64,000 nt of DNA from Noviherbaspirillum aerium (GTDB lineage Bacteria; Pseudomonadota; Gammaproteobacteria; Burkholderiales; Burkholderiaceae_D): contig NZ_VFAH01000003.1 in assembly GCF_008929045.1 (NCBI RefSeq), positions 1-64,000 of the forward strand, given 5' to 3'. Below, one piece after another: positions 8,820 to 18,367 of this stretch. Each line of letters starts with the position of its first letter. Positions within the stretch are counted from its first letter, which is position 1. Below the pieces are notes generated by a model. The model saw only the letters and a program-made list of their open reading frames with translations, made no database searches and was not told the DNA's origin. A program made the position numbers and the translations under genes.

Positions 8820-8842
8820 CCCTTCGTGCGTTCCACGAAGGG
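8820..8842. repeat. Hairpin between two divergent ECF promoters
   Basis: CCCTTCGTG at 8820-8828 pairs perfectly with CACGAAGGG at 8834-8842 around a five-base loop. The bases that follow (8843-8880) look like part of a dispersed intergenic repeat. No T tract is present, so it is not a clear terminator. Confidence 0.45.
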
Positions 8843-8948
8843 ACCGAGAGCGTCCCTCGAAATGACGATGGCGAAGCGCAGCGAAGAAGACAGTGCAGAC
8901 GCGCTGCAAGGACGCGCAACGCGGCAGGCGGCATGTCGATTAGCGCCC

Positions 8949-8973
8949 TAAACAAACCCTGAAGTCATTCGTC
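8949..8973 (+). promoter_or_regulatory. ECF-type promoter (TAAA-N17-CGTC) for pvdA
   Basis: TAAA at 8949-8952 and CGTC at 8970-8973 with exactly 17 bases between. The first ten bases, TAAACAAACC, are identical to those of the pvdE promoter. The pvdA ATG is about 130 bases downstream. Confidence 0.75.
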
Positions 8974-9104
8974 TCTAGAACGACATACGGCGCGCCGCGC
9001 TCAGGCCCGGCCGGCAGGACCCCGTGATCAGCGGCCTGCTCATGCGGCCACATCCGACTACACCCATACGGTGAAACCAAGCAGCCCAGCATAAGGAGTG
9101 CAGC

Positions 9105-10409
9105 ATGCTCATTCACGACCTCATCGGCATCGGCTTCGGCCCGTCCAATATCGCGCTTGCCATCGCCCTGGACGAGAAGCGGCAGGCAGGCAGCCGCATC
9201 AATCCGCTGTTCATCGAACGGCAACCGGGCTTTGCCTGGCACAGGAACATGCTGCTCGACCAGGCGCATATGCAGATATCGTTCATCAAGGATCTGGTCA
9301 CGCTGCGCAATCCCACCAGCCGCTTTACCTTCATCAATTACCTGCATGAGAAGCAGCGCCTGCAGGACTTCATCAACCTCAAGACCTTCTTCCCCAGCCG
9401 CCACGAATTCAATGACTACCTGACCTGGGCCGCCGCGCAGTTCGAGGATCAATGCATCTATGGAGAAGACGTGTTTGAACTGGCTGCCGAGAAGTGCGAC
9501 GGCGAAATTGCGCTGATTCGGGTGCGCTCGCGCGACGGGACCGGAAAAATCCATGAGCGCCTTGCCCGCAATCTCGTCGTAAGCATCGGCGGCGGCGCCA
9601 ACATTCCCGGATGCTTCCGTTCCTTCAAGGACGACTCGCGCATCTTCCATTCAAGCAGCTATCTGCAGGGCATCGCCGGCAATGCGAACGCGAAAAGGAT
9701 TGCCGTCATCGGTGCGGGCCAGAGCGCCGCGGAAATTTTCATGGACCTGCACGGCCGACCCAATGCACCGCAGGTTGATCTCATCATGCGCGCTCGAGCG
9801 ATCAAGCCTTCCGACGACAGCCCCTTCGTCAACGAAGTCTTCAATCCCGATTTTGTCGACCATATGTTCCGCCGCCCGGAGGCCGAGCGCGGCGAACTGC
9901 TGCGGGAATTCCGGCACACCAACTATGCCTGCCCGGATCTCGCGCTGATCGAGCAAATCTTCAAGGTCCTGTACGAACAGAAGGTCAAGGGGGAAACACG
10001 GCATCGCTTCCTGCGCCGCCATACGGTGAAAGGCGTTCAGGTGCGGCCGGGCGACGAAGGCATCGAACTCCGCATGCACGATGTCAACGCCGACAGTGAA
10101 GTCATCGCGCGCTACGACGCGGTGGTCCTGGCAACCGGCTATGTGCGCGATCAACACAAAGCGCTGCTCGCGCCGCTGACACCCTACCTGCACGGCCTCG
10201 AAACCGATCGCCGCTACCGGCTCAAAAGCGTTCCCTACTTCCGTCCGGCCATCTTCCTGCAGGGCGCCTGTGAAGCCACCCATGGCCTGTCGGACACGCT
10301 GCTGTCCATCACAGCGACACGCACCGGAGAAATCCTGGAAGCGCTGGAGACCGTCAACCCGACGACTACGCCCGCCGGTGGCGGCGCGCTCCATGCGGTT
10401 CGCGCATGA
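9105..10409 (+). CDS. pvdA: L-ornithine N5-monooxygenase (PvdA/SidA family)
   Basis: A 434-residue flavin-dependent N-hydroxylating monooxygenase. The FAD motif GIGFGPSNIALAIA is at residues 8-21, the NADPH-binding VIGAGQSAAEIFMDL around residue 200, and the C-terminal LATGYVRDQ motif near 345. WHRNMLLDQAHMQISFIKDLV is characteristic of ornithine rather than lysine hydroxylases. It converts L-ornithine to N5-hydroxyornithine in the cytoplasm, the precursor of the hydroxamate ligand. The ATG at 9105 has AAGGAG (9093-9098) six bases upstream. It diverges from the formyltransferase, the next enzyme in the pathway, and is followed by the receptor gene after a 301-base gap. Confidence 0.95.
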   Translation: MLIHDLIGIGFGPSNIALAIALDEKRQAGSRINPLFIERQPGFAWHRNMLLDQAHMQISFIKDLVTLRNPTSRFTFINYLHEKQRLQDFINLKTFFPSRHEFNDYLTWAAAQFEDQCIYGEDVFELAAEKCDGEIALIRVRSRDGTGKIHERLARNLVVSIGGGANIPGCFRSFKDDSRIFHSSSYLQGIAGNANAKRIAVIGAGQSAAEIFMDLHGRPNAPQVDLIMRARAIKPSDDSPFVNEVFNPDFVDHMFRRPEAERGELLREFRHTNYACPDLALIEQIFKVLYEQKVKGETRHRFLRRHTVKGVQVRPGDEGIELRMHDVNADSEVIARYDAVVLATGYVRDQHKALLAPLTPYLHGLETDRRYRLKSVPYFRPAIFLQGACEATHGLSDTLLSITATRTGEILEALETVNPTTTPAGGGALHAVRA

Positions 10410-10412
10410 GCC

Positions 10413-10439
10413 TTGTGTCACTTGTCTCACTTGTGTCAC
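10413..10439. repeat. Three tandem 9-bp repeats just after pvdA
   Basis: TTGTGTCAC, TTGTCTCAC and TTGTGTCAC follow each other without gaps, starting four bases after the pvdA stop. A hairpin, CGGGACG (10439-10445) with CGTCCCG (10456-10462), follows at once. The set could bind a regulator or weaken read-through into the receptor gene; nothing in the sequence decides this. Confidence 0.5.
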
Positions 10440-10522
10440 GGGACGGCCGGTGCGACGTCCCGATATTCGCACTCTCGGATGCCAGGACCTTTCGACATCC
10501 CTTTTGATACGGCACGAACAAT

Positions 10523-10607
10523 GGTTCATTTTTTCGGGCCGCTGACCTCTCCCTCTGCGAGAGGGCCGGGGTGAGGGAATCCGGCCCAACATATTTTCGG
10601 GCCGGAT
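10523..10607 (+). repeat. About 85-bp dispersed intergenic repeat, copy 1
   Basis: The segment from GGTTCATTTTTTCGGG to TTTTCGGGCCGGATC, with CTCTCCCTCTGCGAGAGGG in the middle, returns in inverted orientation at 29195-29282 with about 85% identity by eye. The ends carry related CGGGCC/GGCCCG motifs and the centre can form a stem, so it resembles a REP/BIME-like or MITE-like element. Here it lies between pvdA and the receptor gene. Confidence 0.75.
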
Positions 10608-10710
10608 CTATACAGCACCTCGCCTTCCTTAACCATGAGCCGGGCCGCATCCCCCGGCGCCAACCGACAACTGATTCAGCTTCTCGCTTCTCAACCCGCT
10701 TGCAATTCAC

Positions 10711-12921
10711 ATGAAAACAATAAACCCCGCTCGTCGCAAATCGCCATTTCAACTTACACCGCTCGGCAACGCCATCCGCGCCGCGCTCATGGGCATGGCC
10801 TTGTCCGGCGCCGCCGTCCATGCCCAGGACAGGAGCGCAGCCGTCGAACCCGCATCGGAAGGCGCCACCTTGCCCACCGTCACCGTCCGGGCCACCGCCC
10901 CCGAAGGATCGGCCGAGAACGCCTACCGGCCCAGGAACGCGAATGTCGGCGTGCTGGGCGAGAAAGCGCTCAAGGACACGCCTTACAGCATCGGCGTGTA
11001 TTCCCGGGAACTGATGGAAAACAAGCAGGCGCGCTCACTCGCCGACCTCACGAAAGGCGACGCTTCGATCGGGCCGATGGTGGACCGCTCCTTTGGTGAA
11101 AGCTGGGTGGGTATCCGCGGCATCGAAGCCGACCTGTACAACGCCAACAAGCTCGACGGCATGAGCTTCGGCACCCTGTTCAATGAACTACCGCTCGAAC
11201 ACATGGAGCGCGTCGAAGTGCTGAAAGGCGCCGGCGGCTTCCTGTACGGCTTCGCCGCGCCGGGCGGCACCGTCAATTACGTGTTGAAGCGGCCCACCGC
11301 CGAACCGGTACGCAGCCTGAGCACGCAAATCATGGACAGCGGCCTGGCGCTGGTTCATGGCGACCTGGGCGGACGCTTCGGAAACAACGAGGCGTTCGGC
11401 TACCGGGTCAACCTGGTGCGCGAAACGGGCGATACCTATGTCGACAACGGCAAGCTGCGCCGCACATCGGGCTCGGCCGCGCTGGACTGGCGCATCACGC
11501 CCGGCCTCGTGTGGCAGGTCGACGCACTCGCCGGGGAGCAGCTGCGCAATGCGCCCTATCCCTGGGTGACACCGAGTGCAACGGGCACCAGGGCCGGCGG
11601 CTTTTCCGGCAACGCCCAGCCGCCCGCGCCGGTCGACGGCAGCACGCGCATTGCGCCAAGCTACGGGCGCAATTACACGAAGTACGACACCTATGGCACC
11701 GACTTGTCCTGGCAGTTCGTGCCCGACTGGAAACTCTCGCTGGCCTATCGCACGACAGAGTTTGGCCGTGAGCTCATGAGCGGGAACGATGTCCTGGCCA
11801 ATGCGCGCGGCGATTACGAGATTCTCGCGCAGAACTTCTCCGGCTCGCTGCAAAGCCAGCATGCGCAAGCCATGGTCACCGGGAAGCTCGCGACAGGCGC
11901 CGTCCGGCACGACCTGACGCTGGGCGTCTCGCGCAGCAAGTCCGATGAGGCAGCGTCCTGGAACGGCGGCGGCAGGTACGAGTCCGCGGTACACCGCGGG
12001 CCGGCCAATCTCGCCAACCCGGTGGACTTTGCCAATCCCTTCACCAGTCCGGTTGCGGCCGACGAGGCGCAGAACGAGTTCAATCTCGTCCGCAGGCGGG
12101 AGCTGTTTGCCTCCGACACCCTGCACCTCGGACCTGATCTGGACCTGATCGCCGGCCTGCGCCATGGCCGTCTCGAAGTGACGGACGCCGATTACAGGAA
12201 GAGCAGGACCACGCCGACGCTGGCCGCCGTCTATCGTCCACTCCAGGGCTTGTCGGTGTATGGCAGCTACGTCGAAGCCCTCGAACAAGGCGAAACCGCG
12301 CCGCCGACCGCCGTCAATGCCGGCGAGGTGTTCGCGCCGCTGGTGAGCAAGCAGTTTGAAGTCGGCGCCAAGGCCGAAGGGAAGAACTGGGGAGCCGGCG
12401 CAGCCTTGTTCCAGCTGAAAAAGGGGCTTACCTACACCACGCCCGACAATGTGTTCAACCAGGACGGCGAAGCGCGCTACCAGGGATTGGAGCTGTCGGG
12501 CAACGTCCGACTGAATCGGCAGTGGCTGGTCACCGCCAGTGCGCTGTGGCTGGATGCGACCAACCAGAAAACCAGCGGCGGCACCCTGGACGGCAAGCGC
12601 GTTCGCGGCGTGGCGCGCCAGCAGGCGAGCGTCTATGGCGAATACCGCGTCGCCGGCATGCCCCTGACCTTCACGGCGGGAGCGCGCTACATCGGCAAGC
12701 GCCCGGTGGACGCCGACGGCCAGTGGAACGTCGGATCAGCCACCCTGCTCGATGCGGGCGCGCGTTATGAAACGGTGGTGGCCGGCAAGGAAGTCACGCT
12801 GCGGCTCAATGTCGACAACCTGAGCGATGAAGCCTATTGGATCACGCGGGCTGGTGGAAGAGGCACCCTGATTCAAGGCGCTCCCCGCGCCATCAAGCTC
12901 AGTGCGCAGATGCAGTTCTGA
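10711..12921 (+). CDS. TonB-dependent siderophore receptor
   Basis: A 736-residue outer-membrane receptor. Residues 1-39 are a signal peptide ending AAVHAQD. The plug follows directly (LPTVTVRATAPEGS as a TonB-box region, then KDTPYSIGVYS and VEVLKGAGGFLYGFAAPGG), and the 22-strand barrel ends in the terminal Phe of LSAQMQF. There is no N-terminal signalling (STN) domain, so it should not itself control the ECF sigma factor. It presumably imports the ferric form of the siderophore made here. No Shine-Dalgarno sequence is obvious before the ATG, and no TAAA-N17-CGTC promoter was found in the 301 bases upstream. It may depend on read-through from pvdA or on another promoter. Confidence 0.92.
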   Translation: MKTINPARRKSPFQLTPLGNAIRAALMGMALSGAAVHAQDRSAAVEPASEGATLPTVTVRATAPEGSAENAYRPRNANVGVLGEKALKDTPYSIGVYSRELMENKQARSLADLTKGDASIGPMVDRSFGESWVGIRGIEADLYNANKLDGMSFGTLFNELPLEHMERVEVLKGAGGFLYGFAAPGGTVNYVLKRPTAEPVRSLSTQIMDSGLALVHGDLGGRFGNNEAFGYRVNLVRETGDTYVDNGKLRRTSGSAALDWRITPGLVWQVDALAGEQLRNAPYPWVTPSATGTRAGGFSGNAQPPAPVDGSTRIAPSYGRNYTKYDTYGTDLSWQFVPDWKLSLAYRTTEFGRELMSGNDVLANARGDYEILAQNFSGSLQSQHAQAMVTGKLATGAVRHDLTLGVSRSKSDEAASWNGGGRYESAVHRGPANLANPVDFANPFTSPVAADEAQNEFNLVRRRELFASDTLHLGPDLDLIAGLRHGRLEVTDADYRKSRTTPTLAAVYRPLQGLSVYGSYVEALEQGETAPPTAVNAGEVFAPLVSKQFEVGAKAEGKNWGAGAALFQLKKGLTYTTPDNVFNQDGEARYQGLELSGNVRLNRQWLVTASALWLDATNQKTSGGTLDGKRVRGVARQQASVYGEYRVAGMPLTFTAGARYIGKRPVDADGQWNVGSATLLDAGARYETVVAGKEVTLRLNVDNLSDEAYWITRAGGRGTLIQGAPRAIKLSAQMQF

Positions 12922-13152
12922 GACTGAGGAATTCACCAAGAGACATTGCCGCGCCAGGCCACGAGTGCGGCATTTGCATGGCTGCACGACTAGATAGTTG
13001 AAGACTTCTCCGGAAGGCTTCGGCTATCTTTCACCTAAAGCAGGGTAAGCCTTGGCGAGCGGCCAGGCTGACAGGCGGCATTCAAACCCGCGCGCGTTGC
13101 CCGCCGAAGAAAGCCTCGATCCGATTGCCGATGGGATGACTCGGGGCTGGCT
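12922..13152. other. Convergent intergenic region between receptor and PvdO-like gene
   Basis: About 230 bases without a convincing gene. AGATAG (12992-12997) and CTATCT (13024-13029) enclose further GAAG/CTTC pairs, so the segment can fold into an interrupted hairpin. It may serve as a weak terminator. Confidence 0.35.
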
Positions 13153-13940
13153 TCAATTTTTATACGCGCACCGGAACCCGACATAGACGGCATAAAACTT
13201 CGCCGGTTTGTACTGCATGCCATCCATCTTCATCTTGGATGAGTCGTACCACCACGAGCCGCCGGCGGTCAACCTCTCCTCGCCGTTCGCATCGGCAAGC
13301 CATTCCCAGACATTACCTCCGGCGTCGAACAAGCCGTTGACTCCGGCACGCGTGCTTCCGACCGGCGCATGCCGGGCCCAGCCGTCGCCATCTCTCGACA
13401 CATTGGCGCCATCCGGATTCTCTCCCGTCGGATAAGGATAGGTGCGTCCATGCTCGAAGGGCTTTGGCGGCGAGGGGCGCTTTTCGGTGTACGCGGCAAG
13501 CTGCCATTCCTGCTTGCCTGGCAAGAAGCCGCCAGCCCACTTGCAGTAGGCTTCGGCCTCGGCCCAGGCAAGATGTACCGCGGGTTCATTGTCGGCCCCC
13601 GGCTTGCCGAACGGCACCAGATAAGTCCAGCCGCGCCGGCGCTCCCAACCGGCGCCCCATTCGAATCCGCCACCGTCACGCTCCGCGGCGGTGACAATCC
13701 CGCGCTCGCGTGCAAAGTTCTGAACTGCGCAATCGTGACCTCGGTCAGGTCAATTGAAAAGCCGCCAAGCTCGGCGCGTGCTTTCGAGGCAGCCTTTTGC
13801 GTGGCCGTTGCTGCAGGAGTTGACGAAGAATTTGCAGAATTTGCAGAATTTGCGGGGCTGGCAATGGCAATGCTTCCGCTTGCCATGCTGCCTATCAGCA
13901 GTGAATACAGGCAAGCAAGTCGATAGTGTCGAGTGGGCAT
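13153..13940 (-). pseudogene. pvdO: PvdO-like formylglycine-generating-enzyme-fold protein, interrupted by one frameshift
   Basis: Two overlapping frames together make one SUMF1/FGE-type protein. The first gives a signal peptide (MPTRHYRLACLYSLLIGS) and GGFSIDLTEVTIAQF, the usual start of the FGE domain. The second gives ARERGIVTAAERDGGGFEWG, continuing with PFGKPGADNEPAVHLAWAEAEAYCKWAGG, GNVWEWLAD and the final GFRCAYKN. The switch falls in the ACTTTGCACG stretch near 13,710-13,722 and is explained by loss of a single base; no other damage is visible. PvdO has this fold and acts in periplasmic maturation of pyoverdine. The paired catalytic cysteines of true FGEs are not seen. A sequencing error at the short homopolymer is a real alternative. 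The start could also be the TTG at 13961. Confidence 0.75.
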
Positions 13941-14137
13941 GTTGGCTTTGATGGCAGGCAAGAACGGGAGGGAACCGAACTGGAAATGCCGGACAGATTC
14001 CTACGATGGAGTATAAGCCTGTCCGTTCTTGAACATGTTCTCCTGCCTGATGCGGCGAAAGAAGAGGAGCGAAAACTTGTCTCCCTCTGGGACGACGTCA
14101 TCAGCAATCAGGCAGGGCCGCTATCGGATCGGGCCTG

Positions 14138-14290
14138 CTAGAGCGTTTTCGCCATGCCCCGCCTTGGCCGAGGCATATTGCCGCTGGAACAAGGTGTGAC
14201 GACGCGACATGCCCAAGCCATGGCAAGGAATCACAACGCAGTGCCGGCGGCAACCTGTCCGGGATCGGCAGGCCGGTCAGAGTGAAACCG
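14138..14290 (+). repeat. 150-bp direct repeat, copy 1, covering the NRPS 3' end
   Basis: The segment beginning CTAGAGCGTTTTCGCC and ending GTGAAACCG is repeated in the same orientation at 28121-28271 with long identical runs (for example GTGACGACGCGACATG, and CACAACGCAGTGCCGGC). The last 60 bases encode the C-terminal tail of the upstream NRPS. The other copy encodes a similar tail, RFHRDLPTDPGQ...AGTAL followed by stop. Confidence 0.8.
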
Positions 14291-17200
14291 CGCTAAAGCC
14301 ATGCCAAGCTGGCTCGCCAATGCGGGCGAACGGATGATGGCCAGGTGATCGGCATCGATGCTTCGTGTCATTGCCGCCCGCTCATTGCGTGCCTGCAGCC
14401 ACGCGGCAAATCTTGCCTGATCCTCAAGCGGCCGGCTTGCCGACCACCAGACGGCTAGCGGCGCTGACAACGCCGGCACCTTGCACGGCAGGCTGGCCGC
14501 CGCCTGGAGTGCGCGTGCGGTGAAGAACATCTCGGTGAGGTCTTCGTCGCCCAGTGCCGCGTATTCATGCAACTCGGATGCGCCAACGCAGCTGCGCGTC
14601 AGCCGGATCAGGCGCGCGACCTCCAGGGGATCGTCGCCGGTGGATTCGAGCAGCGCACGCAATTCCCTGTCCGCCAGCAGCCGAGCATGGGCATGCCGCG
14701 GCAGCAGGATGGCGAGAAAACCGACAAGCTGCTCGCGCAGTACGGGCGGCACTGCTAGCAGCTCGCCGGGGGCGAAGGGATCGATCGCGCCGACGAACGC
14801 CACTTGCCTCCCCCGAGCTTCAAGCTGCGCCGCTATCAACGGTGCAAGCGTGCCGCCGAGAGACCAGCCGGCGATCAGGTGGGGGCCGTCAGGCTGCTGC
14901 CTGATGATCGTCTCGGCATGCCGGGCGGCGAGGTCGGGCAGATTGCCGCTCACCTCGCGCCGCGCGACCGGCAGGCCGACAAGCTGGTAACTGCCGGCCA
15001 GTGCATTGGCCATGGCGGTGTAGTCGAGCACGCTGCCCCAGCCGTCGTGCACCACAAACAGCGGCGGCCGGCCTTCACGGCGGGCATTGAGCCCAATCGT
15101 ACGTGCGCCGGCGTCGCAGTGGCTGCAATACCCGGCAATCGTCGGCGCCGCGAAAAGCTCCCTGAGTCCGGCGCGCATTCCGCTCATGGATTCGCGCATC
15201 CTCTGCACAAGCTTGAGCGCCAGCAGCGAATGTCCGCCGAGTTCAAAGAAGTTGTCATGCCGGCCCACGCGCGGCACGCCCAGCACCTCGGCCCAGATCC
15301 GCGCAAGAGTTTCCTCCACCGCGCCCCGGGGCGGCTCGTAGCCGGAACCGTTTTCATAGTCGGGCTCCGGCAGCGCCTTGCGGTCCACCTTGCCGTTAGC
15401 GTTGAGCGGCAGCGCCTTCAGCACCACGATCGCGCTCGGCACCATGTAGTCCGGCAAGGCCTTGCCAAGCCGTTCGCGCAAGAGAGCCGGCTCGATGCTC
15501 CGGCCGGCCTTCGCCGACACGTATCCGACCAGCCGAGTGCCCGACATGCCTTCCCTGGCCAACACCACCGCCTCGCGCACCTCTTGCTGCGCCAGCAGCT
15601 GTGCTTCCACCTCCCCCAGCTCGATGCGCAAGCCCCGGATCTTGACCTGGTGGTCTATCCGTCCCAGGTATTCCAACTGTCCCTCGGCATTCCACCGCAC
15701 CAGGTCGCCGGTGCGATACAACCTCCCTCCTGCAGCGTCGAACGGGTCGGCCACGAAGCGATCCGCCGTCAGTCCGGCGCGCCCCAGGTAACCCCGGCCC
15801 AGCAGCTCTCCGCCGATGTACAGCTCGCCGCTCACTCCCGGCGGCACGAGCGCCAGGGACTCGTCCAGCACATAGGCCCGGGTCTCGGCGATGGGGCGGC
15901 CGATCGGCACCTGGCCATGGCCGTCGTCGCGGCAAGTCCATTGGGTGACATGGATGGTGGTTTCGGTCGGGCCGTACAGGTTTTGCAGGCTCACGCCCTG
16001 AAGCCGGCGCAACGCCTCGCGCTGCGTGGCCGCCGGCATGGCTTCGCCGCCGCAGATCACGTAGCGCAGGCGCGTCTGGACTTCAATGCCTTCATGTGCG
16101 AGGAAGGCCTGCAGCATCGCCGGCACGAAGTTCAGCGTCGTGACCTGGTGCTGCCGGATCAGCGCGGTGATCCGCTCCGGATCCCGCTGATCGCCCGGAT
16201 TGGCCACCACCAGCCGCACGCCCGCCGTCAGCGGCCAGAAAATCTCCCACGTCGAGACATCGAAACCGAACGGCGCCTTGTGCAGCACGGTGTCGGCGGG
16301 TGTGAGGCCGTAAGTCTGCTGCATCCAGGTCATGCAACTGGACAGGGCGCGGTGACGGATCGCCGCGCCCTTGGGTTTGCCGGTGGAACCCGAGGTGTAG
16401 ATCACGTACGCCAGGTTCTCGCCATGCAGCGCGACTTGCGGATCGTGTGCCGGTTCGTCGCTCGAATCCAGCGTATCGAGTTCCAGAACGGAGATCGCAT
16501 CCAGTCTCGGCAAGTGTTCGCGCATCCGGCGCTGGATGAGCAGCAGCGCTATGCCGCTGTCCTCGATCATGTAGGCCAGGCGGTCGGCCGGATACTCCGG
16601 GTCGAGCGGCACATAGGCGCCGCCCGCCTTGAGGATGGCCAGCAGGCCCGCCACCATGTCGACGGAACGCTCCAGCGCGATGCCCACTTTCATTTCCGGC
16701 TTGACGCCCAGGCGGATCAGCCGGTGCGCCAGGCGGTTGGCGCGCTGATTGAGTTGCGCATAGCTCAAGACTTCGTTGCCAAAAATTAGTGCGATGGCGT
16801 CGGGACGCTCCCGCGCCCGCTGCTCGAACAGCTGATGAACAGGTTCCACATCGGGGAAACACTGTGCATTGACGCCCCAGCATGCGAGCTCTTTCCGCTC
16901 TTCTTCGGCCAGCAACGCTACCTCGCCGACGGCGAGCTGCGGCCGCTCTGCCAGCGCCCGCAGCACAGCCAGGTAGTGTTCCGCCATGCGCTCGACCGTC
17001 GCCGCCTCGAACAGCTCCCTGGCGTAGGTGAATGTCACCCGTACCGCGCCGTCTGCCGACTCGCTGCAGTCCACCGCCAATTCGACATGCGCGCCCTGCT
17101 CCTCCAACGCATATTCCTCCAAACTCAAGCCAGGCAGCTGCCGCAGCGCTCGCCTATCCTGCCGCTGGTGGTTGACCATGACCTGGAACAGCGGATTGGC

Positions 17201-18367
17201 GTCCATATTGCGCTCGGGCTGCAGCGCTTCGACCAGTTGCTCGAACGGCAGGTCCTGGTGGTTCTGCGCGCCCAGCGCCGCCTTCCGCGACTGCCTGAGC
17301 ACCTGTTCGAGGCTCATGCGCCGGTCGAGAACATTGCGCAGCACTTGCGTGTTCACGAAAAAGCCCACCAGCCTTTCCGTCTCCGACCGGTGACGGTTGG
17401 CGATGGGTACGCCTACCCGGATATCGTTCTGCCCGGTGTAGCGGGCGAGCAGTACCTGCACCGCCGCCAGCAGCGCCATGAACAAGGTCGCGCCCTCGGC
17501 CTTCGCCCGCGCATGCAGCCCGCGCGCCAACGCCTCCGGCAGCTCGAAGCCATGGCGCGCCGCCGTGTAGCGTCCGTCGGGTCTGCGCGGATGGTCCGCG
17601 GGCAGTTGCAGCACCGGGTGCTCCCCGCCCAGTTGTGTCTTCCAGTAGGCGAGCTGCCGCTCCTTCTCGCCGGCTTCCAGCCAGTGGCGCTGCCAAACGG
17701 CATAGTCGGCATACTGGATCGGCAAGGCCGCCAGATCTGGCTGCTCTCCCCGCGCCCGCGCCAGGTACTGGGCAGCCAACTCGTCGACGATCAGCTGCAT
17801 CGACCAGCCGTCCGAAACAATGTGGTGCATCACCATCACCAGCACGTGCGCATCATGGGATTCGCGGATCAATCCCAGTCGCAGCAGCGGGCCGCGTTCC
17901 AGATCGAAGGGCGCCTGCTGCACCCGCATCGCCTCAAGCCGCACCTGATCGGCACGTTCCCGGGCCTGCATCCCGCTCAAGTCGAATTCATGAATGGATA
18001 TGGAAATCCGGTCCATGACGATCTGCTCTGCCTGGCCGTCCTTGCCGGCGCAAAATACCGTGCGCAGCGACTCGTGCCGCGCCACCAGTGCGGCGAAGCT
18101 GGCCTTCAGCGCACCAATATCCAGTTCGCCGCGCAGGCTCAGCGCACCGCTGATGTGGTACGCGGTGCTCCGTGGATTCAGCTGCCATAGAAACCACTGG
18201 CGCGCCTGGGCATAAGAAAGCACTTTCCTGCTGTCGGGCTTCGCGGGCACGATCGGCAGCTTTCCGAAATCGATGCCTTGCGCTTTCAAGGCGCCGAGGA
18301 AGAATCCCTGCTTCTCGGGCGGAAGAGAGGCTATCCGCAAGGCGATCTCGCGTTCATCAGTACGCAT
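14231..18367 (-). CDS. Nonribosomal peptide synthetase, C-A-PCP-TE (termination module)
   Basis: A 1378-residue NRPS. The condensation domain has HHIVSDG near residue 182. The adenylation domain has [10 protein letters not shown] near 660, YGPTETT, and [12 protein letters not shown]. The carrier protein has [10 protein letters not shown] near 1043 and the thioesterase AGWSLGGT near 1168. Aligned by eye to GrsA, the A-domain pocket reads D-V-W-N-I-G-L-I-H-K, nearest the Thr code DFWNIGMVHK (7 of 10). A hydroxyornithine-type pocket peculiar to Burkholderiales cannot be excluded. Its ATG directly abuts the stop of the preceding NRPS (TGAATG), so the two are coupled and work in line. The last 19 residues ([12 protein letters not shown] to the end) lie in a repeated DNA element and may be an acquired tail. 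Confidence 0.93.
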   Translation of the reverse strand: MRTDEREIALRIASLPPEKQGFFLGALKAQGIDFGKLPIVPAKPDSRKVLSYAQARQWFLWQLNPRSTAYHISGALSLRGELDIGALKASFAALVARHESLRTVFCAGKDGQAEQIVMDRISISIHEFDLSGMQARERADQVRLEAMRVQQAPFDLERGPLLRLGLIRESHDAHVLVMVMHHIVSDGWSMQLIVDELAAQYLARARGEQPDLAALPIQYADYAVWQRHWLEAGEKERQLAYWKTQLGGEHPVLQLPADHPRRPDGRYTAARHGFELPEALARGLHARAKAEGATLFMALLAAVQVLLARYTGQNDIRVGVPIANRHRSETERLVGFFVNTQVLRNVLDRRMSLEQVLRQSRKAALGAQNHQDLPFEQLVEALQPERNMDANPLFQVMVNHQRQDRRALRQLPGLSLEEYALEEQGAHVELAVDCSESADGAVRVTFTYARELFEAATVERMAEHYLAVLRALAERPQLAVGEVALLAEEERKELACWGVNAQCFPDVEPVHQLFEQRARERPDAIALIFGNEVLSYAQLNQRANRLAHRLIRLGVKPEMKVGIALERSVDMVAGLLAILKAGGAYVPLDPEYPADRLAYMIEDSGIALLLIQRRMREHLPRLDAISVLELDTLDSSDEPAHDPQVALHGENLAYVIYTSGSTGKPKGAAIRHRALSSCMTWMQQTYGLTPADTVLHKAPFGFDVSTWEIFWPLTAGVRLVVANPGDQRDPERITALIRQHQVTTLNFVPAMLQAFLAHEGIEVQTRLRYVICGGEAMPAATQREALRRLQGVSLQNLYGPTETTIHVTQWTCRDDGHGQVPIGRPIAETRAYVLDESLALVPPGVSGELYIGGELLGRGYLGRAGLTADRFVADPFDAAGGRLYRTGDLVRWNAEGQLEYLGRIDHQVKIRGLRIELGEVEAQLLAQQEVREAVVLAREGMSGTRLVGYVSAKAGRSIEPALLRERLGKALPDYMVPSAIVVLKALPLNANGKVDRKALPEPDYENGSGYEPPRGAVEETLARIWAEVLGVPRVGRHDNFFELGGHSLLALKLVQRMRESMSGMRAGLRELFAAPTIAGYCSHCDAGARTIGLNARREGRPPLFVVHDGWGSVLDYTAMANALAGSYQLVGLPVARREVSGNLPDLAARHAETIIRQQPDGPHLIAGWSLGGTLAPLIAAQLEARGRQVAFVGAIDPFAPGELLAVPPVLREQLVGFLAILLPRHAHARLLADRELRALLESTGDDPLEVARLIRLTRSCVGASELHEYAALGDEDLTEMFFTARALQAAASLPCKVPALSAPLAVWWSASRPLEDQARFAAWLQARNERAAMTRSIDADHLAIIRSPALASQLGMALARFHSDRPADPGQVAAGTAL

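Noticed and set aside
14804-16789. 661-codon open frame on the plus strand opposite the terminal NRPS
   Set aside because: It is antisense to strongly conserved A and PCP domains, has His/Gln/Arg-rich filler composition and no family motif; high GC produces such shadow frames.
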